A stretch of DNA of 36,646 nt from VRUE01 sp035260485 (GCA_035260485.1 DATFVC010000077.1:1-36646); one strand, 5' to 3'. Shown: positions 1-9,131, counted from the first letter of the stretch. Numbers and translations: made by a program. Notes: generated by a model from the letters alone, not told the origin.

Positions 1-2
1 GC

Positions 3-542
3 GACTCAGCGATGGAGGACGCGATCTTCGTCTCCAAGTTCGCCGACGACCTCACCGTCGTCAACCGCCGCGATGAGTTCCGCGCCTCCAACATCATGCG
101 CGAGCGGGCCGCCGAGCAGCCCAACATCGATTTCAAGACCCCGTTCGTGCCCGAGGAGTTCGTCGGCGGCGATGCGGGCAACCTCGACCACGTTCGACTG
201 CGCAACGCCGAGACCGGCGAGACCGAGGACTTCAGCACCGAAGGCGCCTTCGTCGCGATCGGCCACATCCCGAAATCGGAGATCGTCGCCGGCCAGGTCG
301 AGACCGACGAGGACGGCTACATCCGCACCGAGCCCGGCTCGACCAAAACCAACCTCGCCGGCGTCTTCGCCGTCGGCGACGTCGTCGACCACACCTACCG
401 CCAGGCGGTCACCGCCGCCGGCACCGGCTGCATGGGCGCCCTCGACGCCGAGTGGTACCTGCGCGACACCCCACCGTCGCCGGAGGCCCACTGGGCACCT
501 GGCGGCGAGCCCTCCGAGATCGCCCCGACGCCCGGATCCTAG
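3..542 (+). CDS. trxB: Thioredoxin reductase, C-terminal part (5' end outside window)
   Basis: The reading frame is open from the window edge; the codons before the first ATG (12) read D-S-A, matching the GGDSA motif that starts the NADPH-binding loop in thioredoxin reductases, so this is not the true start. Visible are the N-R-R-D-E-F-R-A-S segment (usual HRRDxxRA, NADPH 2'-phosphate contact) and the FAD-binding tail GVFAVGDVVD followed by RQAVTAAGTGC. The Cys pair lies upstream of the window. The enzyme is a cytosolic flavoprotein that reduces thioredoxin with NADPH. The tail of about 30 residues after the EWYL motif is rich in Pro and Glu, longer than in many homologues. It converges on greA with 3 bp between stops. 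Confidence 0.9.
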   Translation, partial: DSAMEDAIFVSKFADDLTVVNRRDEFRASNIMRERAAEQPNIDFKTPFVPEEFVGGDAGNLDHVRLRNAETGETEDFSTEGAFVAIGHIPKSEIVAGQVETDEDGYIRTEPGSTKTNLAGVFAVGDVVDHTYRQAVTAAGTGCMGALDAEWYLRDTPPSPEAHWAPGGEPSEIAPTPGS

Positions 543-545
543 GGC

Positions 546-1028
546 TTAGTCGAGCAGCTTCTGCACGACGAAGGTGCGGGCGCCCCGAGGGGTCTCGACC
601 TTGACCGGCTTGCCTGGCGCGGCGTCCATCAGCGCCTGACCGATCGGCGACTCGGCTGAGAGGCGGCCGGCAGCCAGGTCGGCCTCGGTCGAGCCGACCA
701 GGGTCCAGGTGTTGACGGCCCCTTTTTCCTCGTCGAGGACCTCGGCGGTGCGGCCAAAGCCGAAGCGGTCCGCGGCGCCGTCGACCTCGACCACGACCGC
801 CGTGCGCAGGCGTTCGCGCAGGCGCTTGATCCGGGTCTCGAGATGCGCCTGGTCGTCCTTGGCGATGTGGTACTCGGCGTTCTCCTTGAGATCGCCCATC
901 TCGCGGGCAACCTTGATCCGGGCCGCCATCTCGGTCCGCCCCGCCCCTTCAAGCTGCTCGATTTCCGCCCGTAGGGCAGCGATCCCCTCCTCGGTGATCG
1001 GCTCACCGCCTCCCTCGGTGCCATTCAT
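546..1028 (-). CDS. greA: Transcription elongation factor GreA
   Basis: A 160-residue protein of the usual GreA/GreB length. The N-terminal coiled coil (about residues 11-80) carries the acidic tip in REMGDLKENAEYH, the part that enters the RNA polymerase secondary channel and stimulates cleavage of backtracked RNA. The C-terminal FKBP-like domain ends with SPIGQALMDAAPGKPVKV, the typical GreA signature. The ATG at 1028 is preceded by about 10 residues rich in Gly and Glu that are not part of the core fold. The gene is divergent from the zinc-finger protein at 1173 and convergent with trxB. Confidence 0.95.
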   Translation of the reverse strand: MNGTEGGGEPITEEGIAALRAEIEQLEGAGRTEMAARIKVAREMGDLKENAEYHIAKDDQAHLETRIKRLRERLRTAVVVEVDGAADRFGFGRTAEVLDEEKGAVNTWTLVGSTEADLAAGRLSAESPIGQALMDAAPGKPVKVETPRGARTFVVQKLLD

Positions 1029-1172
1029 CCGCTCACCATCGCAGATGGGAAGTTATGCGATAGCTGCCACACGACCCATGCTCTAAGGTCGGGTACGGCT
1101 CCGATCTGCACCCATACCGACTCGATCCAGTACTTCGATCTGCCCGGCGAGGTTGCGGGCTGTGAGGAGTGC

Positions 1173-1373
1173 TTGAAGCTGGGGATGCGGTGGGTGCACC
1201 TGCGGATGTGCCAGAGCTGCGGCCATATCGGCTGCTGCGACAACTCCCCAGGCAAACACGCGACCGGTCACCACCGGGAGACCGGACACCCGATCATCCG
1301 CTCAGCCGAGCCGGGCGAGGACTGGAGCTGGTGCTACGTCGACGAGGCGATGTTCCGCCCCAGACCCGGCTGA
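1173..1373 (+). CDS. UBP-type zinc finger protein (start uncertain)
   Basis: The frame encodes a compact ZnF-UBP domain: C-x2-C, W-V-H-L-R-M-C-x2-C-G-H-I-G-C-C-D, then H-x3-G-H-H, GHPIIRS and GEDWSWCYVDE. This single-domain bacterial protein binds zinc; the eukaryotic domain binds the ubiquitin C-terminus, while the bacterial role is unknown. The first usable start codon (TTG, 1173) would cut off the first three conserved ligands, because the frame continues upstream as P-I-C-T-H-T-D at 1101-1121 and G-C-E-E-C before 1173. I see no ATG, GTG or TTG in frame between there and greA. Either an unusual start such as ATC at 1104 is used, or a base is missing near the out-of-frame ATG at 1078. The domain call is secure; the start is not. 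Confidence 0.75.
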   Translation: MKLGMRWVHLRMCQSCGHIGCCDNSPGKHATGHHRETGHPIIRSAEPGEDWSWCYVDEAMFRPRPG

Positions 1374-1402
1374 GGGGGAATCCAGCCGACAGCGAGCTGC
1401 CT

Positions 1403-1429
1403 AAAAGAGACCGATGAGTCTCAGTCTCT
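1403..1429 (-). terminator. Likely intrinsic terminator of the alkylsulfatase operon
   Basis: On the minus strand, AGAGAC (1429-1424) pairs with GTCTCT (1411-1406) and is followed by a run of T. It lies directly after the stop of the alkylsulfatase gene and between two convergent genes. The stem is only six base pairs with a 12-nt loop, so it is a modest terminator. Confidence 0.5.
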
Positions 1430-1430
1430 G

Positions 1431-3329
1431 CTAGTCAGGCGTGACGATCGCGAATCCCGGGTCCGGTTCATCGAGCAGGCCCAGCAGCTCGCCGATCTTC
1501 TCCCCGTCGCCCTCGACCCGCAGGCGCCCGCTCTCGGCGAGCTCGGCAATGTCGGCAGTTTTGAGCAGGAGCTGATCGAGTGCCTTGCGGTCGACCTGCA
1601 AGGAAGCGTCGGCAGAGGGTTCATGGCGGCCGGAGCGGTGGCGCAGCACGCCGTTGCGCACCGTCAGCGCGTGCATCTCGTCGGGATCGGCTATCACCCA
1701 GTCGATCCGCAGTTGGCACTCCCAGGCGCGCGGGCCGTCTAGCCGGATCGCCATCGCGTCGAGCAGCTGTTCGACCGAGAGGTTGGCGACGATGTCGGGA
1801 GGGGCGGTTGGGGTCGGCGTGCCGCCGATCCCCTCGCGCAGCTCCGTGGCGCCCATCAGGAAGAAGTTGCGCCAGCTCGCGTTCTCGGCGCCGTAGCCGA
1901 GCTGCTCCAGCGCGTCGGCCTGCAGCTCGCGTGCCGCCCGGTTCTCCGGCTCGGCGAAGACGACGTGGTTGACGACCTCGGCGACCCAACGGTAGTCACC
2001 GGAATCGAAGGACTGGCGGGCCCTTCCCAGCACCGCCTCGGCGCCGCCCATGAAATCGACATAGCGCTTGGCCTGCTCCTGCGGCGGGTGCTCCCAGAGG
2101 TGTGCCGGATTGCCGTCGAACCAGCCCATGTAGCGCTGATAGATCGCCTTCGTGTTGTGGCTGATCGAGCCGTAGTACTCGCGGCAGTGCCACTCGCGGG
2201 CGAGGCTCGGGGGCAGCTCGATCAGCTCGGCGATCTCGGGCCCCGTGTGGCCCTTGTTCAGCAGGCGCAGGGTTTGATCGTGCAGGTAGGTGTAGAGGTC
2301 GCGCTGCTTCTCCAGGTAGTCGACGATCTGCTCTCCGCCCCAGCAGGGCCAGTTGTGGCCGGAGAAGAGGACGTCGGTTTCGGTGCCGAACAGCTCGATC
2401 GCCTGGTCGAGGTAGTGCGCCCAGATGCGTGGGTCCCGCACCAGCGCGCCGCGCGGCGTGAGGATGTTATGCATCGAGCGGGCGACGTTGTCGGCGATGC
2501 AGAGGGCCTTCGCCTGGGGGAAGTGGATGTTCATCTCGGCCGGGGCCTCGGTGCCGGGAGTGAGCTGGAAGATCATCCGCACGCCGTCGACGGTCTCTTC
2601 CTGCCCCGTCTCGGTGACGTCGACGGTGGGCGGGATCAGCGTGATCGACCCGAGCGAGGTCGTCTGACCGAGGCCGGAGCCGAGCTGGCCGTCGGGGCCG
2701 CGCCCGAGCAGCGCCCCGTACATGTAGCCGGCACGGCGTCCCATCGCGGTGCCGGTGAAGACGTTCTCGCTGACCGCGTGGTGGAGGAATCCAGCCGGAG
2801 CGAGGACGGGGATCCGACGAGCCTCGATCTCCGCCTCGGAGACGACACCCTTGGCGCCGCCGAAGTGATCTACGTGACTGTGGGTGTAGAGGAGGCCGGT
2901 GACGGGTCGCTCGCCACGGTGCTCGCGGTAGAGGGCCAGCGCCGCGGCGGCGGTCTCGGCCGAGACCAGCGGGTCGATCACGACGATCCCCTCGTCCCCC
3001 TCGATCACCTGCATGTTCGAGAGGTCGAAGCCGCGCATCTGGAAGAAGCCCGGCGCCAGCTCGAAGAGGCCGGCGATCCGGTTCAGCTTTCCGAGCCGCC
3101 AGAGGCTCGGGTGGGCCGTGTCGGGCGCCTCGCCGTCGAGGAAGTCGTAGGAGCGGAGATCCCAGGCGGCGCGGCCGTCTCCACGCTTTACCAGCGGGGG
3201 ATCGAATGAGGCGACAAGCCCGCGGCGCGCCTCGCTGAAGTCCGCTTCGTCGGCGAGCGGCAGCGATTCGCCCGCCTCGCGGTTGCGGCCGGCCGTGTGT
3301 GGGGTCGCCGGCTTGCGGCCGTCGCTCAC
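1431..3329 (-). CDS. Alkyl/aryl-sulfatase (SdsA1/BDS1-type metallo-beta-lactamase fold)
   Basis: A 632-residue protein, the length of class III (zinc) linear alkylsulfatases. The metallo-beta-lactamase motif THSHVDH sits at residues 149-155 in LLYTHSHVDHFGG; a second zinc-site region is LFSGHNWPCWGGEQI near residue 344. A helical dimerisation region follows, and the end (LSVEQLLDAMAIRLDG onward) looks like the SCP-2-type lipid-binding domain of the SdsA1 family. The family hydrolyses primary alkyl sulfates such as SDS to alcohol and sulfate. No clear signal peptide is visible, unlike secreted SdsA1, so the protein may be cytoplasmic. Its start overlaps the stop of the hydroxyacyl-CoA dehydrogenase by 4 bp (ATGA), so it is the last gene of a beta-oxidation operon. 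Confidence 0.9.
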   Translation of the reverse strand: MSDGRKPATPHTAGRNREAGESLPLADEADFSEARRGLVASFDPPLVKRGDGRAAWDLRSYDFLDGEAPDTAHPSLWRLGKLNRIAGLFELAPGFFQMRGFDLSNMQVIEGDEGIVVIDPLVSAETAAAALALYREHRGERPVTGLLYTHSHVDHFGGAKGVVSEAEIEARRIPVLAPAGFLHHAVSENVFTGTAMGRRAGYMYGALLGRGPDGQLGSGLGQTTSLGSITLIPPTVDVTETGQEETVDGVRMIFQLTPGTEAPAEMNIHFPQAKALCIADNVARSMHNILTPRGALVRDPRIWAHYLDQAIELFGTETDVLFSGHNWPCWGGEQIVDYLEKQRDLYTYLHDQTLRLLNKGHTGPEIAELIELPPSLAREWHCREYYGSISHNTKAIYQRYMGWFDGNPAHLWEHPPQEQAKRYVDFMGGAEAVLGRARQSFDSGDYRWVAEVVNHVVFAEPENRAARELQADALEQLGYGAENASWRNFFLMGATELREGIGGTPTPTAPPDIVANLSVEQLLDAMAIRLDGPRAWECQLRIDWVIADPDEMHALTVRNGVLRHRSGRHEPSADASLQVDRKALDQLLLKTADIAELAESGRLRVEGDGEKIGELLGLLDEPDPGFAIVTPD

Positions 3330-4549
3330 CGGCCGTCCTCGGTGGCGAGGTCGAGCAGCCTTGGCGCGGGACGGTAGGCATCGCCGTGCCGCTCGCGCAG
3401 CTCCTTCAGCAGCCCGGCGGCGCGCTCGGCGCCGATCAGCTCGGTCAGCTCCAGCGGGCCGCGCGGCCAGTTGAAGCCGAGCCGCATCGCGGTGTCCATG
3501 TCAGCCCGGGAGCCGACCTCCTCTTCGAGGGCGAAGGCCGCCTCGTTGGCGATCTGGGCGATCAGGCGGGGCAGGATGGCCTCGGCGGCGGGGTCGATGC
3601 TCGCCAGCTCTTCGGGGTCGAGCGTGGGCGCCTCGACGCCCAGGTCGGGGTCAGGCTTGCGATGGGCCCCGTCGCCGTACTCGTAGAAGCCCCGACCGCC
3701 CTTGCGGCCGAGCAGACCTTCGCCCACCATGCGTTCCTGGATCGCGCTCGGCCGCCAGCGCTCGGGCTCGCCTCCCTGGCGATAGAAGGAGCGGGCGACG
3801 CTGAGATTGACGTCGAGGCCGATCAGGTCGATCAGCTCGAATGGGCCCATGCGAAAGCCGCCCCCAATGCGGCAGATTCGGTCGATCGTCTCCGCGTCGG
3901 CGAGTCCCTCGGCGAGCATCCGCAGCGACTCCAGCGTGAAGGGCCGCGCGAGGCGGTTGGCGATGAAGCCGGGGCTGTCCTTGGCGTGGATCGGCGTCCG
4001 TCCCATGCGGCGGCCGACCTCCGCCGTGGCCGCGAGGGCGTCCTTGCTCGAATTCGCCGTGGCGACCACCTCGACCAGCTTCATCAGCGCCGGCGGGTTG
4101 AAGAAATGCATGCCCACCACGTGTGCGGGGTGGGGGATTCCTGCGGCGATCGCCGTCACCGGAAGCGAGGAGGTGTTGCTGGCCAGGATCGTCGCCGGAC
4201 CGCAGGTCTCGGCAAGGGCGGCGAACAGCTCGCGCTTCAGCTCGAGGTCCTCCGGCGCCGCCTCGACCACGAGGTCGCATTCGCCGAGGTCGCCAAGACT
4301 CGAAGCCGGACCGATCCTGGCACTTGCCGCATCGGCCTCCTCCGCGGTCCACAGCCCTTTTGTCGCGCCCTTCGCCAGCGCCGCGTGCAGGCGCTCGATG
4401 CCGGTGTCCAGCGCCGCCGGGATCGGGTCGTGCAGGCGGGTCTCATAGCCGCCCAGCGCCGAGATCTGGGCGATTCCGGCGCCCATCGTGCCGGCGCCGA
4501 CCACCCCAATCCGCTCAACCGCCGCCGATGGGCCTAAAACGTCGCCCAT
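3326..4549 (-). CDS. 3-Hydroxyacyl-CoA dehydrogenase (single-function, NAD-dependent)
   Basis: A 407-residue protein. The Rossmann motif GVVGAGTMGAGIAQ is at residues 15-28; the NAD domain carries D-L-V-V-E-A-A-P-E and ILASNTSSLPV with the catalytic-site segment GMHFFNPPALMKLVEV. The C-terminal 3HCDH domain (GRTPIHAKDSPGFIANR) is followed by a second, shorter copy near the end (DTAMRLGFNWPRGPLELTEL), as in PaaH/FadB2-like enzymes with a tandem C-terminal domain. It oxidises 3-hydroxyacyl-CoA to 3-ketoacyl-CoA. The ATG at 4549 lies in the loop of a 20-bp perfect inverted repeat (4522-4574), so residues 3-10 (DVLGPSAA) are encoded by the repeat arm and are probably not part of the ancestral protein. 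Confidence 0.93.
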   Translation of the reverse strand: MGDVLGPSAAVERIGVVGAGTMGAGIAQISALGGYETRLHDPIPAALDTGIERLHAALAKGATKGLWTAEEADAASARIGPASSLGDLGECDLVVEAAPEDLELKRELFAALAETCGPATILASNTSSLPVTAIAAGIPHPAHVVGMHFFNPPALMKLVEVVATANSSKDALAATAEVGRRMGRTPIHAKDSPGFIANRLARPFTLESLRMLAEGLADAETIDRICRIGGGFRMGPFELIDLIGLDVNLSVARSFYRQGGEPERWRPSAIQERMVGEGLLGRKGGRGFYEYGDGAHRKPDPDLGVEAPTLDPEELASIDPAAEAILPRLIAQIANEAAFALEEEVGSRADMDTAMRLGFNWPRGPLELTELIGAERAAGLLKELRERHGDAYRPAPRLLDLATEDGR

Positions 4550-4574
4550 AGACTCGTTTTAGGCCCATCGGCGG
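4522..4574. repeat. 20-bp perfect inverted repeat around a start codon
   Basis: CCGCCGATGGGCCTAAAACG (4522-4541) is the exact reverse complement of 4555-4574, with a 13-nt loop. On the minus strand, the direction of transcription, the hairpin begins right after the enoyl-CoA hydratase stop codon and its loop holds the ATG of the next gene. It could act as an intra-operon attenuator, an mRNA-processing or stability element, or a translation gate. Confidence 0.85.
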
Positions 4575-5348
4575 TCATTTGCCCTCGAACTTCGGCTCTC
4601 GCTTCTCGAGGAAGGCTTGCATCCCCTCGACCCGGTCCTCGGTTGCCATCGTCAGCTCGTAGAGACGGCGCTCGTTCTCGAGGCCGGCCGAGAGCGCCGT
4701 CTCCTCGGCGGCGATCACGGCCTGTTTGGCGAGCCTGGCGGCGATCGGCGGCCGCTCGGCGACCGTGTGGGCCAGCGCGAGCGCCTCCTCGAGCCAGCTC
4801 CCGTCAGCTATGACTTTGTTGACGAGGCCCAGCCGGAGACCGGTGTCCGCGTCGAAGCGGCGCCCGGTCAGCACGAGCTCCATCGCCCGTTGCTTGCCGA
4901 TCACCCGCGCCAGGCGCTGGGTGCCGCCGCCGCCGGGGATGATGCCGAGGGCTATCTCGGGCTGGCCGAACACGGCGGTGTCGGAGGCGACGATCATGTC
5001 GCAGGCTAGAGCCAGCTCGCAGCCGCCGCCCAGCGCGTAGCCCGAGACGGCTGCGATCGTCGGCGTTTTGACCGCCGACAGGCGTCGCCAGAACGAAGAG
5101 GACGGGTGAGTGAGGGCCTCGGCGAAGCTGCGTTCGCTCATCGCCTTGATGTCGGCCCCGGCGGCGAAGACCTTCTCGGATCCGGCGATCACGATGCAGC
5201 GAGTCTCGGGGCCGGGGTCGAGGCGCTCCAGCTCGGCGATCAGCTGGTCCATCATCTCCGGCGAGAGGGCGTTGCGGGCCGCGGGCCGGTTTAGTCGCAG
5301 CAGCGCGACATGGGGCTCATCCAGTGAGGTCTCGACCAGCTCGGCCAC
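4575..5348 (-). CDS. Enoyl-CoA hydratase/isomerase family protein
   Basis: A 257-residue crotonase-fold protein of standard length. Oxyanion-hole segments are KVFAAGADIKAM and SGYALGGGCELALACD; the IIPGGGGTQRLARVIG segment carries the glycine-rich loop. In the usual crotonase numbering the first catalytic Glu falls in GGGCELA and the second in FGQPEIALG, and both are present, which favours true hydratase activity (trans-2-enoyl-CoA to 3-hydroxyacyl-CoA). The start is 4 bp downstream of the acyl-CoA dehydrogenase stop. It is the central step of the operon-encoded beta-oxidation spiral. Confidence 0.93.
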   Translation of the reverse strand: MAELVETSLDEPHVALLRLNRPAARNALSPEMMDQLIAELERLDPGPETRCIVIAGSEKVFAAGADIKAMSERSFAEALTHPSSSFWRRLSAVKTPTIAAVSGYALGGGCELALACDMIVASDTAVFGQPEIALGIIPGGGGTQRLARVIGKQRAMELVLTGRRFDADTGLRLGLVNKVIADGSWLEEALALAHTVAERPPIAARLAKQAVIAAEETALSAGLENERRLYELTMATEDRVEGMQAFLEKREPKFEGK

Positions 5349-5352
5349 GATC

Positions 5353-6522
5353 CTACTCGGCCTCCATCGGCGTCATCGCGTTGATTCCGGTCGCGGCACG
5401 GCCGATGATCAGCTTCTGGATCTGTGAGGTGCCCTCGTAGAGCGTCGTGACGCGGGCGTCGCGCAGGTAGCGCTCGACCGGATAGTCGTCGACGTAGCCG
5501 GCGCCGCCGTGGACCTGGATCGCCAGGTTCGCGCACTCGACCGCCGACTCGGTCGCGTAGAGCTTCGCCACCGAGGTCTCCATCGTGTTCGGCTTGCCTT
5601 CGTCCTTGAGCACGCCGGCACGGTAGACCAGCATCCGCGAGGCATCGCGCTTGAGGATCATGTCGGCGATCATCTCCTGCACCAGCTGGAAGCGGGCCAG
5701 TGGCACGCCGAACTGCTTGCGCTCCTTGGCGTAGGCGACCGAGGCTTCGACACAGCCGTCGCAGATGCCGACGCAGCCGGCGGCGACGCTGTAGCGGCCG
5801 TTGTCGAGGGCGCTCATCGCGACCTTGAAGCCGTCGCCGATCTCGCCCAGCATCGCGTCGTCGCCGACCTCGACGCCGTCGAGGGACAGCTCCGCCGTGT
5901 CGGAAGAGCGCAGGCCAAGCTTGCCGTGGATCTCCTGGGTGGTGAAGCCGTCGCTCGCGGTCGGCACTAGGAAGCAGGCGAGGCCGCGATGCTTCTTCGC
6001 CGGGTCGGTCTGGGCGAAGATCAGCGCCAGCTCGGAGAAGTTGCCGAGGGAGATCCACATCTTCTGCCCGCTGATCGACCAGCCCGAGTCGGTCTTGGTC
6101 GCGCGGGTGCGCAGGTTGGCGGCGTCGGAGCCGGTGTCGGGCTCGGTCAGGCCGAAGCAGCCGAGCGCCTCGCCCGAGCAGAGCCTCGGCAGCCACTTCT
6201 GCTTCTGCTCCTCGCTGCCCCAGCGCTCGATCGAACCGGCGACCAGCGAGGTCTGCACGGAGACCACGGTGCGGGCGGAGGAGTCGGCGCGGCCGACCTG
6301 CTCGACGATCAGGCCGTAGCCGATGTAATCGAGGCCACGGCCACCGTACTGCTCGGCGACCGGCGCGCCCAGATAGCCGACCTCGCCCAGCTTGCTCGCC
6401 AGCTCGCGGTCAAAGCGGGCGGCGCGGTCGTTCTCGCGCACCCGCGGGGCGATCTCGCGGTCGGCGAAGTCGCGGGCCGTTTCGGAGATCAGCCGCTGCT
6501 CGTCGTTCAGCTGGAAGTCCAT
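5353..6522 (-). CDS. Acyl-CoA dehydrogenase
   Basis: A 389-residue flavoprotein with all three domains of the family: an all-alpha N-terminus (MDFQLNDEQRLISETARDFA), a beta middle domain with CFGLTEPDTGSDAANLRT and WISLGNFSELALIFAQ (FAD contacts), and an alpha C-terminal domain with the substrate-cavity motif DYPVERYLRDARVTTLYEGT. The Glu of YEGT is the catalytic base position of short-chain and glutaryl-type acyl-CoA dehydrogenases. It introduces the 2,3 double bond into acyl-CoA, passing electrons to electron-transfer flavoprotein. Chain length specificity cannot be read from the sequence. It lies 24 bp downstream of the class IV aminotransferase. Confidence 0.95.
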   Translation of the reverse strand: MDFQLNDEQRLISETARDFADREIAPRVRENDRAARFDRELASKLGEVGYLGAPVAEQYGGRGLDYIGYGLIVEQVGRADSSARTVVSVQTSLVAGSIERWGSEEQKQKWLPRLCSGEALGCFGLTEPDTGSDAANLRTRATKTDSGWSISGQKMWISLGNFSELALIFAQTDPAKKHRGLACFLVPTASDGFTTQEIHGKLGLRSSDTAELSLDGVEVGDDAMLGEIGDGFKVAMSALDNGRYSVAAGCVGICDGCVEASVAYAKERKQFGVPLARFQLVQEMIADMILKRDASRMLVYRAGVLKDEGKPNTMETSVAKLYATESAVECANLAIQVHGGAGYVDDYPVERYLRDARVTTLYEGTSQIQKLIIGRAATGINAMTPMEAE

Positions 6523-6546
6523 CTCACCTTCGCTTTCTCTCGTCGT

Positions 6547-7341
6547 TCAAAGCTCGCGCCTCAGCGTCGCCGCGAAGGCCTCCTGCGCCTCGCGGGTGCG
6601 TGGTCCAGGAGCTTCCGGCAGTGGGCTGCCATCGATTGCGGCGACAGCCTGGATCTCGCGCGTGGTCGAGGCGAGGAAGGCCTCGCCGGCGGCGCGCAGG
6701 TCGGCGACAGGCCAGGCTCCCTCTTCTACGTGAAGGGCTTTGACCAGCCGGTCGCGGGTGATCGACTCGAGCACGCCGACCTCCAGCGCCGGCGTACGCA
6801 ACGTCCCCTGTGGAGAGACCCAGAAGATCGCCGAGGTCGGCGGCTCCAGCACGGTGCCGTCGGGAGTCACCAGGACCGCCTCGTCGGCGCCCTGCGCCTG
6901 CGCCAGCCGCGTCGCCTGCATGTTGGCCGCGTAGGAGAGCGACTTGACCCCGTTGAGGATCACGGTCGGGCAGTAGGTGACGGTCGCGAGGCGCAGCGTC
7001 TCGGCGTGAGCCGGTATCGGCTCGATCGCCGCAATGCGCCGGCCACCGCGGGTGACGATCAGCCGCAGCTGCCCATCGGGCCCACCACCGGCCTCGGCGA
7101 GCAGGGCATCGATCTCCCGCTCCAGGGCGATGCGGTCGAACTCGAGCTGGATCATGGCGGAGGAGCGCTCGAGCCGGTCGAGATGGTCCCCAAGCGCGAA
7201 GGGCCGCCCCTCGTAGAGACGGATCACCTCAAAGGCGCCGTCGCCCCGGTAGAGGCCGTCGTCCTTCATCGGCACCCTCGCCTCGTCGGTAGGGGTCACG
7301 TGCCCGTCCACGCTCGCCAGTTCTGTGAGGGCGGTCGTCAT
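6547..7341 (-). CDS. Class IV PLP aminotransferase (branched-chain aminotransferase / 4-amino-4-deoxychorismate lyase-like)
   Basis: A 264-residue fold type IV PLP enzyme. Lys133 in VILNGVKSLSYAAN is the expected Schiff-base lysine. The N-terminal D-G-L-Y-R-G-D-G-A-F-E-V-I-R segment and the phosphate-binding V-L-E-P-P-T-S-A-I-F segment fit the family; the more common residue after VLE is Gly (EGPTSNIF), here Pro. The short length and RLYEGRPFALGDHLDRL pattern are closer to aminodeoxychorismate lyase or D-amino-acid transaminase than to long IlvE. It sits between thiolase and acyl-CoA dehydrogenase, an odd place for folate biosynthesis. A role linked to branched-chain amino acid catabolism would fit the neighbours, but this is only inference. 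Confidence 0.85.
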   Translation of the reverse strand: MTTALTELASVDGHVTPTDEARVPMKDDGLYRGDGAFEVIRLYEGRPFALGDHLDRLERSSAMIQLEFDRIALEREIDALLAEAGGGPDGQLRLIVTRGGRRIAAIEPIPAHAETLRLATVTYCPTVILNGVKSLSYAANMQATRLAQAQGADEAVLVTPDGTVLEPPTSAIFWVSPQGTLRTPALEVGVLESITRDRLVKALHVEEGAWPVADLRAAGEAFLASTTREIQAVAAIDGSPLPEAPGPRTREAQEAFAATLRREL

Positions 7342-7414
7342 CGACGGGCGAGGCTACCTGAAGGATTGTGGGGGCCATAGGCCCAGAAAGCTTCTGCCAA
7401 ACGGCGCTGCCGCT

Positions 7415-8617
<1,203 letters not shown>

Positions 8618-8661
8618 AGACGCGCATTAAAGGCGAACTGGCGCTGCCCCCGTATCCTGGG

Positions 8662-8828
8662 TAGACGATCAACCCCACGACCCCGCACACCTGGATGACG
8701 CGCGTGGCGCTGCGCATCTCTGCGTCCTCGGGCTTGCCTTTGCAACCAGCAAAGGCTGCACCCTGCGTCCTTGATCTGCTTGGCCACGCACGCCCCCAGG
8801 CGCACGCGGCCACGGAGTTGATCGTCTA
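8662..8828. other. Nested inverted-repeat element (possible structured leader or small palindromic element)
   Basis: A 167-bp stretch is bounded by perfect 12-bp inverted repeats, TAGACGATCAAC (8662-8673) and its complement at 8817-8828. Its exact centre holds an 8-bp hairpin, GCCTTTGC (8736-8743) with GCAAAGGC (8749-8756). Between these the arms are partly complementary, for example CCTGG and GCGTGGC blocks occur in both arms in mirrored order. The right end abuts the ATG of the small membrane protein at 8829, and the last base of the likely Shine-Dalgarno sequence GGAG (8814-8817) lies inside the outer stem. It may be a cis-regulatory RNA, a small non-coding RNA, or a MITE-like palindrome. 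I see no convincing protein in it. Confidence 0.6.
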
Positions 8829-9119
8829 ATGGGTTTCGTCCTTCTCACCCTCGGCATGCTGGTGGTCATCATCGGCGTCCTGGTGCTGATCAGCCACTTC
8901 TACCAGGGCAGCACGGCCGACCTGGTCGACTGGAAGCCGACCCGCAGCCCGGAACTCGAGGTGCAGAACGAGATCGACGATGTGCGCCAGATGCTGGAGG
9001 CACAGAACGAGATGCGCCGCCGCCGCGGGGTGGCCGAGATCGACGAGGGAAAGCTTCGCGTCGAGGTCGAAGAGGAGGAGCTGGAGCGGCTACGGCGGGG
9101 CGACCCGTTCGAAGCCTGA
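8829..9119 (+). CDS. Small membrane-anchored protein, unknown function
   Basis: A 96-residue protein with one N-terminal membrane segment (about residues 2-23, GFVLLTLGMLVVIIGVLVLI) followed by a highly charged cytoplasmic tail with heptad-like Glu/Arg content (NEIDDVRQMLEAQNEMRRRRG), likely a short coiled coil. No family is recognised. The ATG follows GGAG by 11 nt, a long spacing. It is followed 12 bp later by the Rossmann protein gene, so the two are probably co-transcribed. Its upstream region is the nested inverted repeat at 8662-8828. Confidence 0.7.
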   Translation: MGFVLLTLGMLVVIIGVLVLISHFYQGSTADLVDWKPTRSPELEVQNEIDDVRQMLEAQNEMRRRRGVAEIDEGKLRVEVEEEELERLRRGDPFEA

Positions 9120-9131
9120 AGGCGGTCAGGG

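Noticed and set aside
1965..3209. Long plus-strand open frame opposite the alkylsulfatase (and similar at 3299-4537, 5989-7380, 7325-8698)
   Set aside because: These mirror the codon structure of strong minus-strand genes in high-GC DNA; composition is odd, no domains and no RBS are seen.
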